64,000 nucleotides of DNA. It comes from Neomesorhizobium albiziae (GTDB taxonomy: Bacteria > Pseudomonadota > Alphaproteobacteria > Rhizobiales > Rhizobiaceae). Position 1 is the first letter of the stretch. Each line of letters begins with the position of its first letter. The stretch covers positions 117,619-181,618 of the forward strand of contig NZ_FOSL01000011.1 of NCBI RefSeq assembly GCF_900114255.1, given 5' to 3'. The notes beneath the pieces were generated by a model. It saw only the letters and a program-made list of their open reading frames with translations. It was not told where the DNA came from and searched no databases. The translations under genes and the position numbers were made by a program. Shown piece by piece: positions 19,428-26,875 of this stretch.

Positions 19428-21182
19428 ATGTCAGAACTGAATAATCTCAAAGCGGCAAAGACCCTTCCTCAATTTGCCCATCTGCTAAAGCTTAAAAGTG
19501 AAACTGTATCATATGCCCTATATTGGTACAGACGTCGCAGTCCATACAGCCACTTCACTATTTCGAAGAAGAACGGTGGCCGTCGGCATATCGCAGCGCC
19601 CAATTCGCGATTAAAGCTTGTTCAAAGTAGACTTGCAGAGCTGCTGGGGCGTATTGAGACCGAAATGGAGATGAAACGGACTACAAAAGTCCGCGTTCTT
19701 TCTCACGGTTTCAAGAAAGGATTTTCCATCATCACGAACGCCAACCAACATCGCAACAAGCGATGGGTGTTCAATGTCGACATCCGAGACTTCTTTCCGT
19801 CCATAAACTTTGGACGGGTGTACGGCTTTTTTGTCAAAGATCGCAACTTCCAACTGGACCCAAAGATCGCGACCATCATCGCCCAAATTGCTTGCTACCA
19901 GAATAGGCTCCCGCAAGGCAGCCCGTGTTCTCCCGTAGTCTCGAACCTCATAACGCACATTCTCGACATCAAGCTCAACAAGCTTGCGAACGACCTGCAT
20001 TGTACATACACGCGCTACGCCGACGATCTTACTTTTTCCACGAACGAAAAGGAGTTCCCGGAACAGATTGCGCGGCTGGTCAGAGGAAACGACGACAAGT
20101 GGGTAGCAGGCGACGGTCTTTTATACTTGGTCTATCGTGCGGGCTTCCAGCTGAATCACGAAAAGACACGGATGCAGCGCCGTGATTCCCGGCAAGACAC
20201 CACAGGTCTAATCGTCAACCAAAAGCTAAACGTACGGCATGAATATTACAAGCAAGTGCGCGCCATGTGCCACCATCTGTTCAACCACGGCTTCGCCTTT
20301 TCAGACCCAGGTAAGGTTCCTGTCAGTAATCATACCGTTGAAGGGATGCTTAGTTTTATTTACCAGATACGACGGATTAGAAGCCAAAATCTCGTTGTAG
20401 AGAAAGAACCTGAGCGGAATAGTTTTTTCCAAACCGACCAAGCTGGTTTCACCGAGCTATATCGCCGATTCCTGAATTACAGGTCTTTCTATGGAATGAT
20501 AAAGCCGACAATTATCTGCGAGGGGAAGACAGACAACATCTATTTGCTGGCTGCCATTAGAAAGCTGGCGCCGAAATTCCCAAAGCTCATCGACCCCGCC
20601 CAGAAGTTACCGCTGAAGGTCCAATTCTTCAACTATTCCCATCGGAGTGCCTTGTTCCAAGGCCTTTCTGGCGGCGGTGATGAAATGTACAAGCTGATAA
20701 AGGATTTCAGGGAGCGCATGAAATTCTTCAAGCATGTTCCCACACAGCCCGTCATTATGATCATCGACAACGATGCAGCGTCAACCGGCATCTTCACCTA
20801 CGTCGGCACGGTACACGGAACTGGACCAGTCAGCGGGCTTGACCCCTTCTACCATGTGTTCGAGAACCTCTATATCGTGCCGGTTCCTACAACCGCCGGT
20901 GTGAAAGCGGTTATCGAGGATCTGTTCGACCCTGTGGTGAAGAAGCCAATCAGCGGCAGGACCTTCAATTCAAGTAACAAAAGTTTCGATCAGACGAAAT
21001 TTTATGGAAAGAATGAGTTCGCAACTAAAATAGTAGCCCCTGAACGCGCCACGATTGATTTCACGAAATTCGAACCACTTTTGCAAGCAATTTGCGACGT
21101 CATGGACCATTTCGCGGCGACCCTCGCTGCCAAGTCCATCGTCCTGCCCGCACCAGTTGTGGTTGCCGAGGCAGCTCCCTAA
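19428..21182 (+). CDS. Retron reverse transcriptase fused to a TOPRIM domain (Ec67/Eco2-like)
   Basis: A 584-residue fusion. Residues about 1-320 are a retron reverse transcriptase. It has the retron motif NAxxH as NANQH (104-108), fingers/palm motif VDIRDFFPSINF, LPQGSPCSPVVSNL (161-174), the catalytic YADD (197-200), and TTG (258-260) where most retrons have VTG. Residues about 355-500 are TOPRIM-like: CEGKTD with Glu365 and IIDNDA with Asp447/Asp449. This is the architecture of retron Ec67 (Eco2), an anti-phage system in which reverse transcriptase and nuclease effector are one chain; length and motifs agree. ATG 19428 starts 4 bp after the a2 repeat. Base composition is lower in GC than flanking uvrA, suggesting transfer. 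Confidence 0.92.
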   Translation: MSELNNLKAAKTLPQFAHLLKLKSETVSYALYWYRRRSPYSHFTISKKNGGRRHIAAPNSRLKLVQSRLAELLGRIETEMEMKRTTKVRVLSHGFKKGFSIITNANQHRNKRWVFNVDIRDFFPSINFGRVYGFFVKDRNFQLDPKIATIIAQIACYQNRLPQGSPCSPVVSNLITHILDIKLNKLANDLHCTYTRYADDLTFSTNEKEFPEQIARLVRGNDDKWVAGDGLLYLVYRAGFQLNHEKTRMQRRDSRQDTTGLIVNQKLNVRHEYYKQVRAMCHHLFNHGFAFSDPGKVPVSNHTVEGMLSFIYQIRRIRSQNLVVEKEPERNSFFQTDQAGFTELYRRFLNYRSFYGMIKPTIICEGKTDNIYLLAAIRKLAPKFPKLIDPAQKLPLKVQFFNYSHRSALFQGLSGGGDEMYKLIKDFRERMKFFKHVPTQPVIMIIDNDAASTGIFTYVGTVHGTGPVSGLDPFYHVFENLYIVPVPTTAGVKAVIEDLFDPVVKKPISGRTFNSSNKSFDQTKFYGKNEFATKIVAPERATIDFTKFEPLLQAICDVMDHFAATLAAKSIVLPAPVVVAEAAP

Positions 21183-21293
21183 TGGGAACAATGTGGAAAC
21201 AGAGGAAGTCTTTCGCATTCGATTCGGGTTGGGCGAGTCGAACCTGCCCAATCTTTCTACACAACCCGATCTTCTTCTAGCACGTATCGCGGC

Positions 21294-21686
21294 CTACCCC
21301 CGCCACACCCTCTTCGCCCCCAGCCCCTCCATCTCCCTGTCATCCGTGACGAGTGCAAACCCCTCTATAATCGCCTGCGCCGCCAGCACGCGGTCGAACG
21401 GGTCCTTGTGAACCAGCCTGAACTCGCCAGCCATCACCGCATGCGCGTTGTTGACCGGCAATTCGATGAAGTCGAAGTCGACGCAGAGGGTGACGAAGGC
21501 GCGGGAAATCCATTCGGCGCCCGGCAGCTTGCCGAGGCTGACCTTGGTCGCGATCTCGAACCCGCTGATCGAACTGACAAAGATCGTGTTGGCGCGATCG
21601 ACGATCGCCAGCGCCGTTTCGCGCGGCAGGCGCTTGTCCTTCAGCAACAGCCAGAGCAGCGCATGCGTATCAAGCAGGAGGTTCAT
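21294..21686 (-). CDS. PIN-domain toxin (VapC-like ribonuclease)
   Basis: A 130-residue PIN-domain protein. Acidic active-site residues appear in LLLDTHALLW (Asp6), FEIATK (Glu) and DPFDRVLAAQA / LVTDDREM. PIN toxins cleave RNA when freed from antitoxin. The upstream Phd-like gene overlaps its start by 17 bp, the usual antitoxin-first order, so the two form one module. It lies just after the retron. Confidence 0.92.
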   Translation of the reverse strand: MNLLLDTHALLWLLLKDKRLPRETALAIVDRANTIFVSSISGFEIATKVSLGKLPGAEWISRAFVTLCVDFDFIELPVNNAHAVMAGEFRLVHKDPFDRVLAAQAIIEGFALVTDDREMEGLGAKRVWRG

Positions 21687-22248
21687 CCGAACCGTCCCAC
21701 GCCCGCAATTCTTCTTCCGGAAGCGGATCGAAGTAGGAGTCCGGCAGTTGATAACGCCCTTCCCACGCTCCCCAGCCGCGCGACTTCGGCTCCGGCCCGA
21801 CCGGCACCACCTTCGCCACCGGCTTCCCGTCCCTCATGATCGTGAACTCCCGGCCCGCTTCGACTGCCTGGCGCAGCGCGGCCGCGTCGTACTCGGCTTG
21901 CTTGTCTTCGGCAAATCCGACCATCGAACGCATCTCGTCCCATTCATGTGGATACTTCCGATAGTAAGCGGCGATGTCCGTCTTGCTGATGTATTCGTCC
22001 GGGGCATGCTCGAACCAGTCGATATCTTTGGTCGCTTCGCGCAGCAGCGCCAGAGCTTCCGGCTCAAGCAACTCGGCCAAAACGCCGGGTCGCCGCTTGC
22101 CCTTAAGATCCCCGACGGCATCTTCCACCGGCACCAGTTTCACCGCCGGCTTGTTGCGGCGGGCAATCACAATCTCCTCGCCGGCCTCCGCACGAGCGAC
22201 GAGGTCGGAAAGTTCGGTTTTTGCCTGATGCATGTTGATCACAGCCAT
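21670..22248 (-). CDS. Double-length Phd/YefM-type antitoxin
   Basis: A 192-residue antitoxin, over twice the usual 75-90. Residues 1-45 are a Phd/YefM DNA-binding domain (VINMHQAKTELSDLVARAEAGEE, then RRNKPAVKLVPV). A middle helical part of unknown origin follows. A second, N-terminally incomplete Phd-like unit (AVEAGREFTIMRDGKPVAKVVPV) then leads to the toxin-binding tail FDPLPEEELRAWDG. ATG 22248 is preferred to the TTG at 22257. The tail overlaps the PIN toxin start by 17 bp. It looks like fusion of two antitoxin genes, with the first having lost its own tail or toxin. Confidence 0.85.
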   Translation of the reverse strand: MAVINMHQAKTELSDLVARAEAGEEIVIARRNKPAVKLVPVEDAVGDLKGKRRPGVLAELLEPEALALLREATKDIDWFEHAPDEYISKTDIAAYYRKYPHEWDEMRSMVGFAEDKQAEYDAAALRQAVEAGREFTIMRDGKPVAKVVPVGPEPKSRGWGAWEGRYQLPDSYFDPLPEEELRAWDGSDEPPA

Positions 22249-22259
22249 GTCGGGCAATA

Positions 22260-22281
22260 TAGCTAACTATCTAGCTAACTA
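22260..22281. promoter_or_regulatory. Direct/inverted repeat before the antitoxin, possible operator
   Basis: TAGCTAACTA occurs twice (22260-22269 and 22272-22281) with a 12-bp period, and each copy contains the palindrome TAGCTA. It lies just before the antitoxin start, where Phd-type antitoxins bind to repress their own operon. The function is inferred. Confidence 0.4.
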
Positions 22282-23359
22282 CAACAGGGCGGCTCTTCCG
22301 CCCACCGGCTGCCTCGTTGCGGACCAGCCACCACGCATAGGCCGCGATGAGAACCGCGATCAGGAATTCGCGTATCTCCGACAGTTCGTAGCCGTCGACC
22401 ATTCGGTGCCCGCCGAAGACGAAGACGAGTTGCGAAACCGGAAGAAGGACGGCCACCGCCAGTCCGGCCGCGCGGAAGGGGCCGCGCCACAGGTCGGCGG
22501 CCAGCTTCATCGAGATCAGCAGGACCATGAAGAACCAGACCTGATAGATAACGATGTTCCATTCCTCGTAGAGGAAGCCAGCCAGCGGCAGGCCGGCGAG
22601 TGCAAAAAGCCTCGGCGGAACGAAACGTTCGAGCGACTTGAGGACGGGAATGTCGCTGGGCCAGAACATCGGCAGCAGGACAAAAAGCAGAAAAGCCGCC
22701 GAATAGTAGACAGCCTCGAACCTGTAGGTCGCGAAGTTGTGCAGGTTCGTCTCGTTCTGGGCGTTACCTTCAAACATCGGTCCTGCCGTCCAGCCGATCC
22801 AGTGCTGGCCCCATGACATTTCCTCCATCAGCACCAGCAGGCAGGCAAGGAACATCGCCGCGAAGACCGCCGGCACGGGAATGCCCAACACCCTGCCCCG
22901 GTCATGCCGGCTCCGCCAGATTGCGAGGCCGAACCCGGCAAGCCCGACGACAAATCCCACCTCCGTCAAGATAGAAAGGAATTGCCCTTCCCGCACTGTT
23001 TCATTGAGCAGTTCGGGCCGGATGATGACGATTGCAGCCGTCATCGAAAGGATGGCGGCCGATATCCAGGCGACACCGATGAGCAGCGGCGCCTGCTTGC
23101 CGTAAGGTGGGCGGGCGGCGGAGCTTGACGGCTGCAGGCCCATCACCAGCAGGCAGGCCGCGAGGAATGCCGTGAGCGGCCGGATCAGACCGAATGTTGT
23201 CCAGTCCACCCGGTCCTTAGCCAGCAGACTGCGGTTATTCACCACGAAGTCGCAGAAGACCAGGACAAGCACGACGGCTCCGGCGGCGGCGATGAAGCCG
23301 AGACGCGCTCCTAGAGACGCAGGCGCGAAGCGATCCCGCGCCGCGATCGACAAGACCAT
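22271..23359 (-). CDS. Polytopic membrane protein with EEMSWGQ motif
   Basis: A 362-residue protein with about nine to ten hydrophobic segments. The central motif EEMSWGQHWIGW, followed by NAQNETNLHN, marks a widespread uncharacterised family of integral membrane proteins; conserved acidic, Trp and His residues suggest an enzymatic or sensory membrane site. The open frame extends far upstream, but ATG 23359 has a clear AAGGGGG site. Its 3' end overlaps the putative operator of the TA module. Function unknown. Confidence 0.8.
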   Translation of the reverse strand: MVLSIAARDRFAPASLGARLGFIAAAGAVVLVLVFCDFVVNNRSLLAKDRVDWTTFGLIRPLTAFLAACLLVMGLQPSSSAARPPYGKQAPLLIGVAWISAAILSMTAAIVIIRPELLNETVREGQFLSILTEVGFVVGLAGFGLAIWRSRHDRGRVLGIPVPAVFAAMFLACLLVLMEEMSWGQHWIGWTAGPMFEGNAQNETNLHNFATYRFEAVYYSAAFLLFVLLPMFWPSDIPVLKSLERFVPPRLFALAGLPLAGFLYEEWNIVIYQVWFFMVLLISMKLAADLWRGPFRAAGLAVAVLLPVSQLVFVFGGHRMVDGYELSEIREFLIAVLIAAYAWWLVRNEAAGGRKSRPVVVS

Positions 23360-23567
23360 TGGCACCCCCTTGTATGCGTTTGTTGGGGGATCTAACCAAA
23401 AAGGACCCAACAAATCGTAAAACCGGGGGTTGCATACCAACCGTACTTTTTCGGATTGCGTGCCGGCGTCGCGCAGGACCACACCGCGCCCGCTCCGACG
23501 GCTGAAGCGCCGGGCTGCGCTCGGCGCCGGCGGGCATCGAAGGCGATCCGCAGACAAAACCCGCCTG

Positions 23568-25052
23568 CTACGCGATCTCGTAGCGCGGCGCCGATCGGAG
23601 GTAGCGCGCGTAGGCGTCGGCATTGGGCGGGGTCAGGCGCTCGGCGAGCGGATTGCGGCGGCGCTCGCTCGCCCCGATGTCGTCGAGCAGCTCGTCGAAG
23701 TGCTTGAAGTGGTAAGGCGCGATGCACAGTCCGCCATAGCCGCCGGCGGCCGGCCTTTCGTTGCGCCGCCAGTCTAGCATCACGGCGATGTTGTCGCGCA
23801 TCTCGGCCGCCGTCGGCTGCTTCGCCAGTTGCCCGTCGGCGTAGCGCACCAGCCAATGCGCGGCGAGGTCGGCGCACAGCACGGTCGCGAAGGACGAGTT
23901 GAAGCCCACGAAGCCGAGATCGGGAAGATCGGGGTTGGCGATGTTGCGGTAAAGCCGGTACTGGCCGTCCGGCTCGATCAGTTTTTGCCGGTCGGCTGGC
24001 GACAGGAACGGCACGCCCTGCTTCCATCCCGTGGCGAGGATCGCGACATCGCTGGCCAGCTGTTGCCCGCCGGTCAACCGGACCGATCCGTTTTCATAGC
24101 CGGCAAACGTGCCCTGATAGGCTTTGATCCGGCCGTCGCGAACCATCTCGAAGAAGCCCGGCGTGACGATCGGCACCGAGCAGTTGATGCCGTCCTCGAT
24201 CCGGGTCTTCGGCTTCATCCCGAGCTTGCCGAGCCCCAGTTGCAGGTCGAGCAGGCTTTCCAGCGCACGCCAGTTCGCCCAGACGAATGGTTTTGCGAGC
24301 GCGTGGTTGACGCGCTGCATGGGTGTCTGCGCCCAGGCCGGAAACATGTTCTCCTGCGCGCGAACGTAGAGGATGCGCTTGAAGTTGATGAGGCCGCCGA
24401 TGAAATAGGGTATCCGCCACATCGGCTCGCGATAGACGATGGCCACATCGGCCGCACCGGCCTTGACGGCGCTGACTGCGATGTCGGTGGCCGACTTGGA
24501 AAAGCCGAGCACGACGACGCTCCTGCCCTTCGCAACAGCCGGATCGGTGTATTCGGATGAGTGGAGAATGGTGCCGCCGCCGGCCTCGAAGGTTTTGCCG
24601 CCGGGAAAGTCCGGCCGGTGGATTTCACTGAACTGGCCGGTGCAAACAGCGACGAAGTCGTAGTGTTCACGCGTTTCCTTGTCGTTGCGCTGCTGGGTCA
24701 CGTGCCAGCCGCCGCCGGCATCGCGTTCAAGCGCGCTCACCGTCGGGCCGGTGCGTATCAGGTCGCGCAGTCCATGGTCATCGGCGTAGCGTAAGAGGTA
24801 GGCATGCACCTGTGCGCCCTTCGGCCACTCCGGATAGCTTTCCGGCATCGGCTGGTCGGTAAAGCGGTAGAGTTCCTTCGGACTTTGCGTTTGCACGTCC
24901 GGATACGACCGCGACGGGTCCCAGACCCCGCCGAGGTCTGGTCCACGATCCAGGACCGCCACGTCGTGTCCCTGCCGCTTGAAGCATTTTGCCGCGGCAA
25001 GCCCGCTCACGCCCGCGCCGATGACGCAGACCTTCTTGCGCTTCGCCTCCAT
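23568..25052 (-). CDS. Flavin-containing monooxygenase
   Basis: A 494-residue FMO-type oxidoreductase. It has an FAD-binding GAGVSGLAAAKCF motif at residues 11-23, GGVWDPSRSYP, the FMO-like FPGG...LHSSEYTD segment, and an NADP site VLGFSKSATDIA. Such enzymes oxygenate soft nucleophiles or ketones (Baeyer-Villiger); the substrate is not predictable. It is 9 bp after the cupin gene on the same strand and probably co-transcribed. A divergent AraC regulator at 25687 likely controls the pair. Confidence 0.9.
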   Translation of the reverse strand: MEAKRKKVCVIGAGVSGLAAAKCFKRQGHDVAVLDRGPDLGGVWDPSRSYPDVQTQSPKELYRFTDQPMPESYPEWPKGAQVHAYLLRYADDHGLRDLIRTGPTVSALERDAGGGWHVTQQRNDKETREHYDFVAVCTGQFSEIHRPDFPGGKTFEAGGGTILHSSEYTDPAVAKGRSVVVLGFSKSATDIAVSAVKAGAADVAIVYREPMWRIPYFIGGLINFKRILYVRAQENMFPAWAQTPMQRVNHALAKPFVWANWRALESLLDLQLGLGKLGMKPKTRIEDGINCSVPIVTPGFFEMVRDGRIKAYQGTFAGYENGSVRLTGGQQLASDVAILATGWKQGVPFLSPADRQKLIEPDGQYRLYRNIANPDLPDLGFVGFNSSFATVLCADLAAHWLVRYADGQLAKQPTAAEMRDNIAVMLDWRRNERPAAGGYGGLCIAPYHFKHFDELLDDIGASERRRNPLAERLTPPNADAYARYLRSAPRYEIA

Positions 25053-25061
25053 GCTGCTGCC

Positions 25062-25514
25062 TCAATCGTTCGCTTCGGGCGGCAGGAAATCGACCTCATG
25101 CAGCGACGACAGCCGCACCACCTCCTGAACGTCCTCCAGATTATGCAGGGCGCGGAAGAGATCCTCGAGCTTGCGTGACGGCGAGACCCAGAACAACGCG
25201 CGCGTCGGCTTGTCCGACTTGTTGAAATAGCCGTGCGGGACGCCGCGCGGCATGCAAACCAGATCTCCAGCCCTGGCTTTCGACCATTTGCCGTCGAGCT
25301 TCAGGTCGAGTTCGCCTTCCTGGACCAGGATGAACTCGTCCTGTGTCGGATGGATATGGACAGGCACAAACTGGCCCGGCGCGCTGTTCGTCTCGAAGGC
25401 GAATGTGGATTCGCAGGATGCCTTCGGGAAATACACCTGCCCCAGGATGTTCCATTGTGTGCCGCCAAGACCCGTTCCGTTCGCTGTGATGCCCTTCTCC
25501 AATGCGCCAGTCAT
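25062..25514 (-). CDS. Cupin-domain protein
   Basis: A 150-residue single-domain cupin. The metal-binding signature is visible as PVHIHPTQDEFILVQEGELDL and the second motif as CMPRGVPHGYFN. ATG 25514 is chosen because GGAGG is 6 bp upstream; ATG 25520 abuts the site. It heads the operon with the monooxygenase, so it may be a partner enzyme (isomerase or dioxygenase) in the same pathway. Substrate unknown. Confidence 0.85.
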   Translation of the reverse strand: MTGALEKGITANGTGLGGTQWNILGQVYFPKASCESTFAFETNSAPGQFVPVHIHPTQDEFILVQEGELDLKLDGKWSKARAGDLVCMPRGVPHGYFNKSDKPTRALFWVSPSRKLEDLFRALHNLEDVQEVVRLSSLHEVDFLPPEAND

Positions 25515-25686
25515 GATCATCCTCCCGTGATTTCATGCCTCTCTGATCATGATCGGAAGGCCGCCGGAAATCCACGGCTGCCGTAGCCGGCTATCCAGAA
25601 AACGAAAAAAATCAGTTCCCCGGCTCGGCGGCGCGGTCGCCCCCTTGGCCGCGTGCAGGTTGATGATAAGCTCGGCTGGAGCAACC

Positions 25687-26673
25687 ATGGACGGGCCGAT
25701 GCTCCAGCCGCCGCTTGCCAATCACGTGCTGTTTCGCACGCGCGATCTGGATTTCGCGCGAGAAAGCGTGGCGCAGAAGTTTTGCCGGCATCGGTTGGAC
25801 ATCGTTGGCGAACGACACCTTTTCAACGCGTCGCACCATCATGTCGCCGGCTCGATGATCTCGCTGAACTACATCAGCTACGGCGCCGATGTGCTGATCG
25901 ATCCGGGCGAACTCGGCGATTTCTATCTCGTGCAGATCCCTGTCCGCGGCGGCGCGGCCATTCACAATGGCCGCCGCCAGTTTGTCAGCGATGGCGGCAG
26001 CGCCTCGGTGCTCAATCCGCATTGGGCAACCCGCATGCGGTGGTGGCCGGGTTGTGCGCAGGTGCTGGTACAGATCCGCAAGGAGCCGTTCCTGGATTAT
26101 GCGCAGCGTCTGCTCGGCCGGTCGCTTGCCGCTCCCATTTCGTTCGACCCCAGGATAGACCTGTCGCGGCCCGAGATGCAGTGCTGGCGAAGCCATGTCA
26201 TGGCGCTCGTCCGCCGGGCCGAGGCCGGCAGCCACCCGGCGGGACTGACCACGGCTCTATGCGAACAGCAGCTCGTCGAGGACCTTCTGCGGCTGCAACC
26301 CCACGACATGTCCGAGTTCCTTGAGGAGAAGCCGGCGTCGGTACCGCCGCGCTACCTTCGCCGTGCAGTGGATTTCATGCGCGCCAACGCCGCCGAACCG
26401 CTGAGCATCGCCGATCTGGCCGACGTCGCGAACGTCAGCCCGAGGGCGTTGCAGCTTGCCTGGAAGGCCGCATATGGCGCGTCGCCCATGCATGCCCTCG
26501 CGCAGGAGCGCTTGCGCCGGGCGCGCCACGACCTGCGCTACTCACTGCAAGCGACGACAGTCGCCGGGACGGCTGTCAAATGGGGCTTTGCCCATCTGGG
26601 GCGCTTCTCGGCCGCCTACCACGAATTGTTCGGCGAGTTTCCACGCGACACGCTGCGAAAGCGGGAACGGTAA
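25687..26673 (+). CDS. AraC-family transcriptional regulator
   Basis: A 328-residue regulator. The N-terminal 200 residues match the AraC-binding-like domain (QIPVRGGAAIHNGRR...VLNPHW), and residues 230-325 hold two helix-turn-helix units (IADLADVANVSPRALQLAWK and VAGTAVKWGFAHLGRFSAAYHELFGEFP). GGAG at 25678-25681 fixes ATG 25687. It is divergent from the cupin/monooxygenase pair, the likely target; the inducer is unknown. Confidence 0.9.
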   Translation: MDGPMLQPPLANHVLFRTRDLDFARESVAQKFCRHRLDIVGERHLFNASHHHVAGSMISLNYISYGADVLIDPGELGDFYLVQIPVRGGAAIHNGRRQFVSDGGSASVLNPHWATRMRWWPGCAQVLVQIRKEPFLDYAQRLLGRSLAAPISFDPRIDLSRPEMQCWRSHVMALVRRAEAGSHPAGLTTALCEQQLVEDLLRLQPHDMSEFLEEKPASVPPRYLRRAVDFMRANAAEPLSIADLADVANVSPRALQLAWKAAYGASPMHALAQERLRRARHDLRYSLQATTVAGTAVKWGFAHLGRFSAAYHELFGEFPRDTLRKRER

Positions 26674-26771
26674 GCGCGTCCAGGAAAGAGGCCGGCCACA
26701 ACGTCTCAGTCACCCACCTCCCCGTCCTTCACGGGAAGCGGGGCATTTGTCGCGCAGGTCGGAAATTGTCT

Positions 26772-26875
26772 GGAGCATTTTGCAGCCAAATGGAATCATT
26801 TGGCGTCAGCACAAATGCGGCAAAACAAATAGTTAGAGCGAGTTGCCGGTTCTGAAAGAACCGGAACCGCTCTAG
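26772..26875. repeat. Dispersed repeat, family E, copy 1
   Basis: About 104 bp, almost identical to 63112-63218: GAGCATTTTGCAGCC, AATGGAATCATTTGGC, GCGGCAAAACAAATAGTTAGAGC, then a hairpin built on CCGGTTCTGAAAGAACCGG and an end in CGCTCTAG. Its right end supplies the stop codon of the convergent molybdopterin gene at 26872. Confidence 0.85.
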
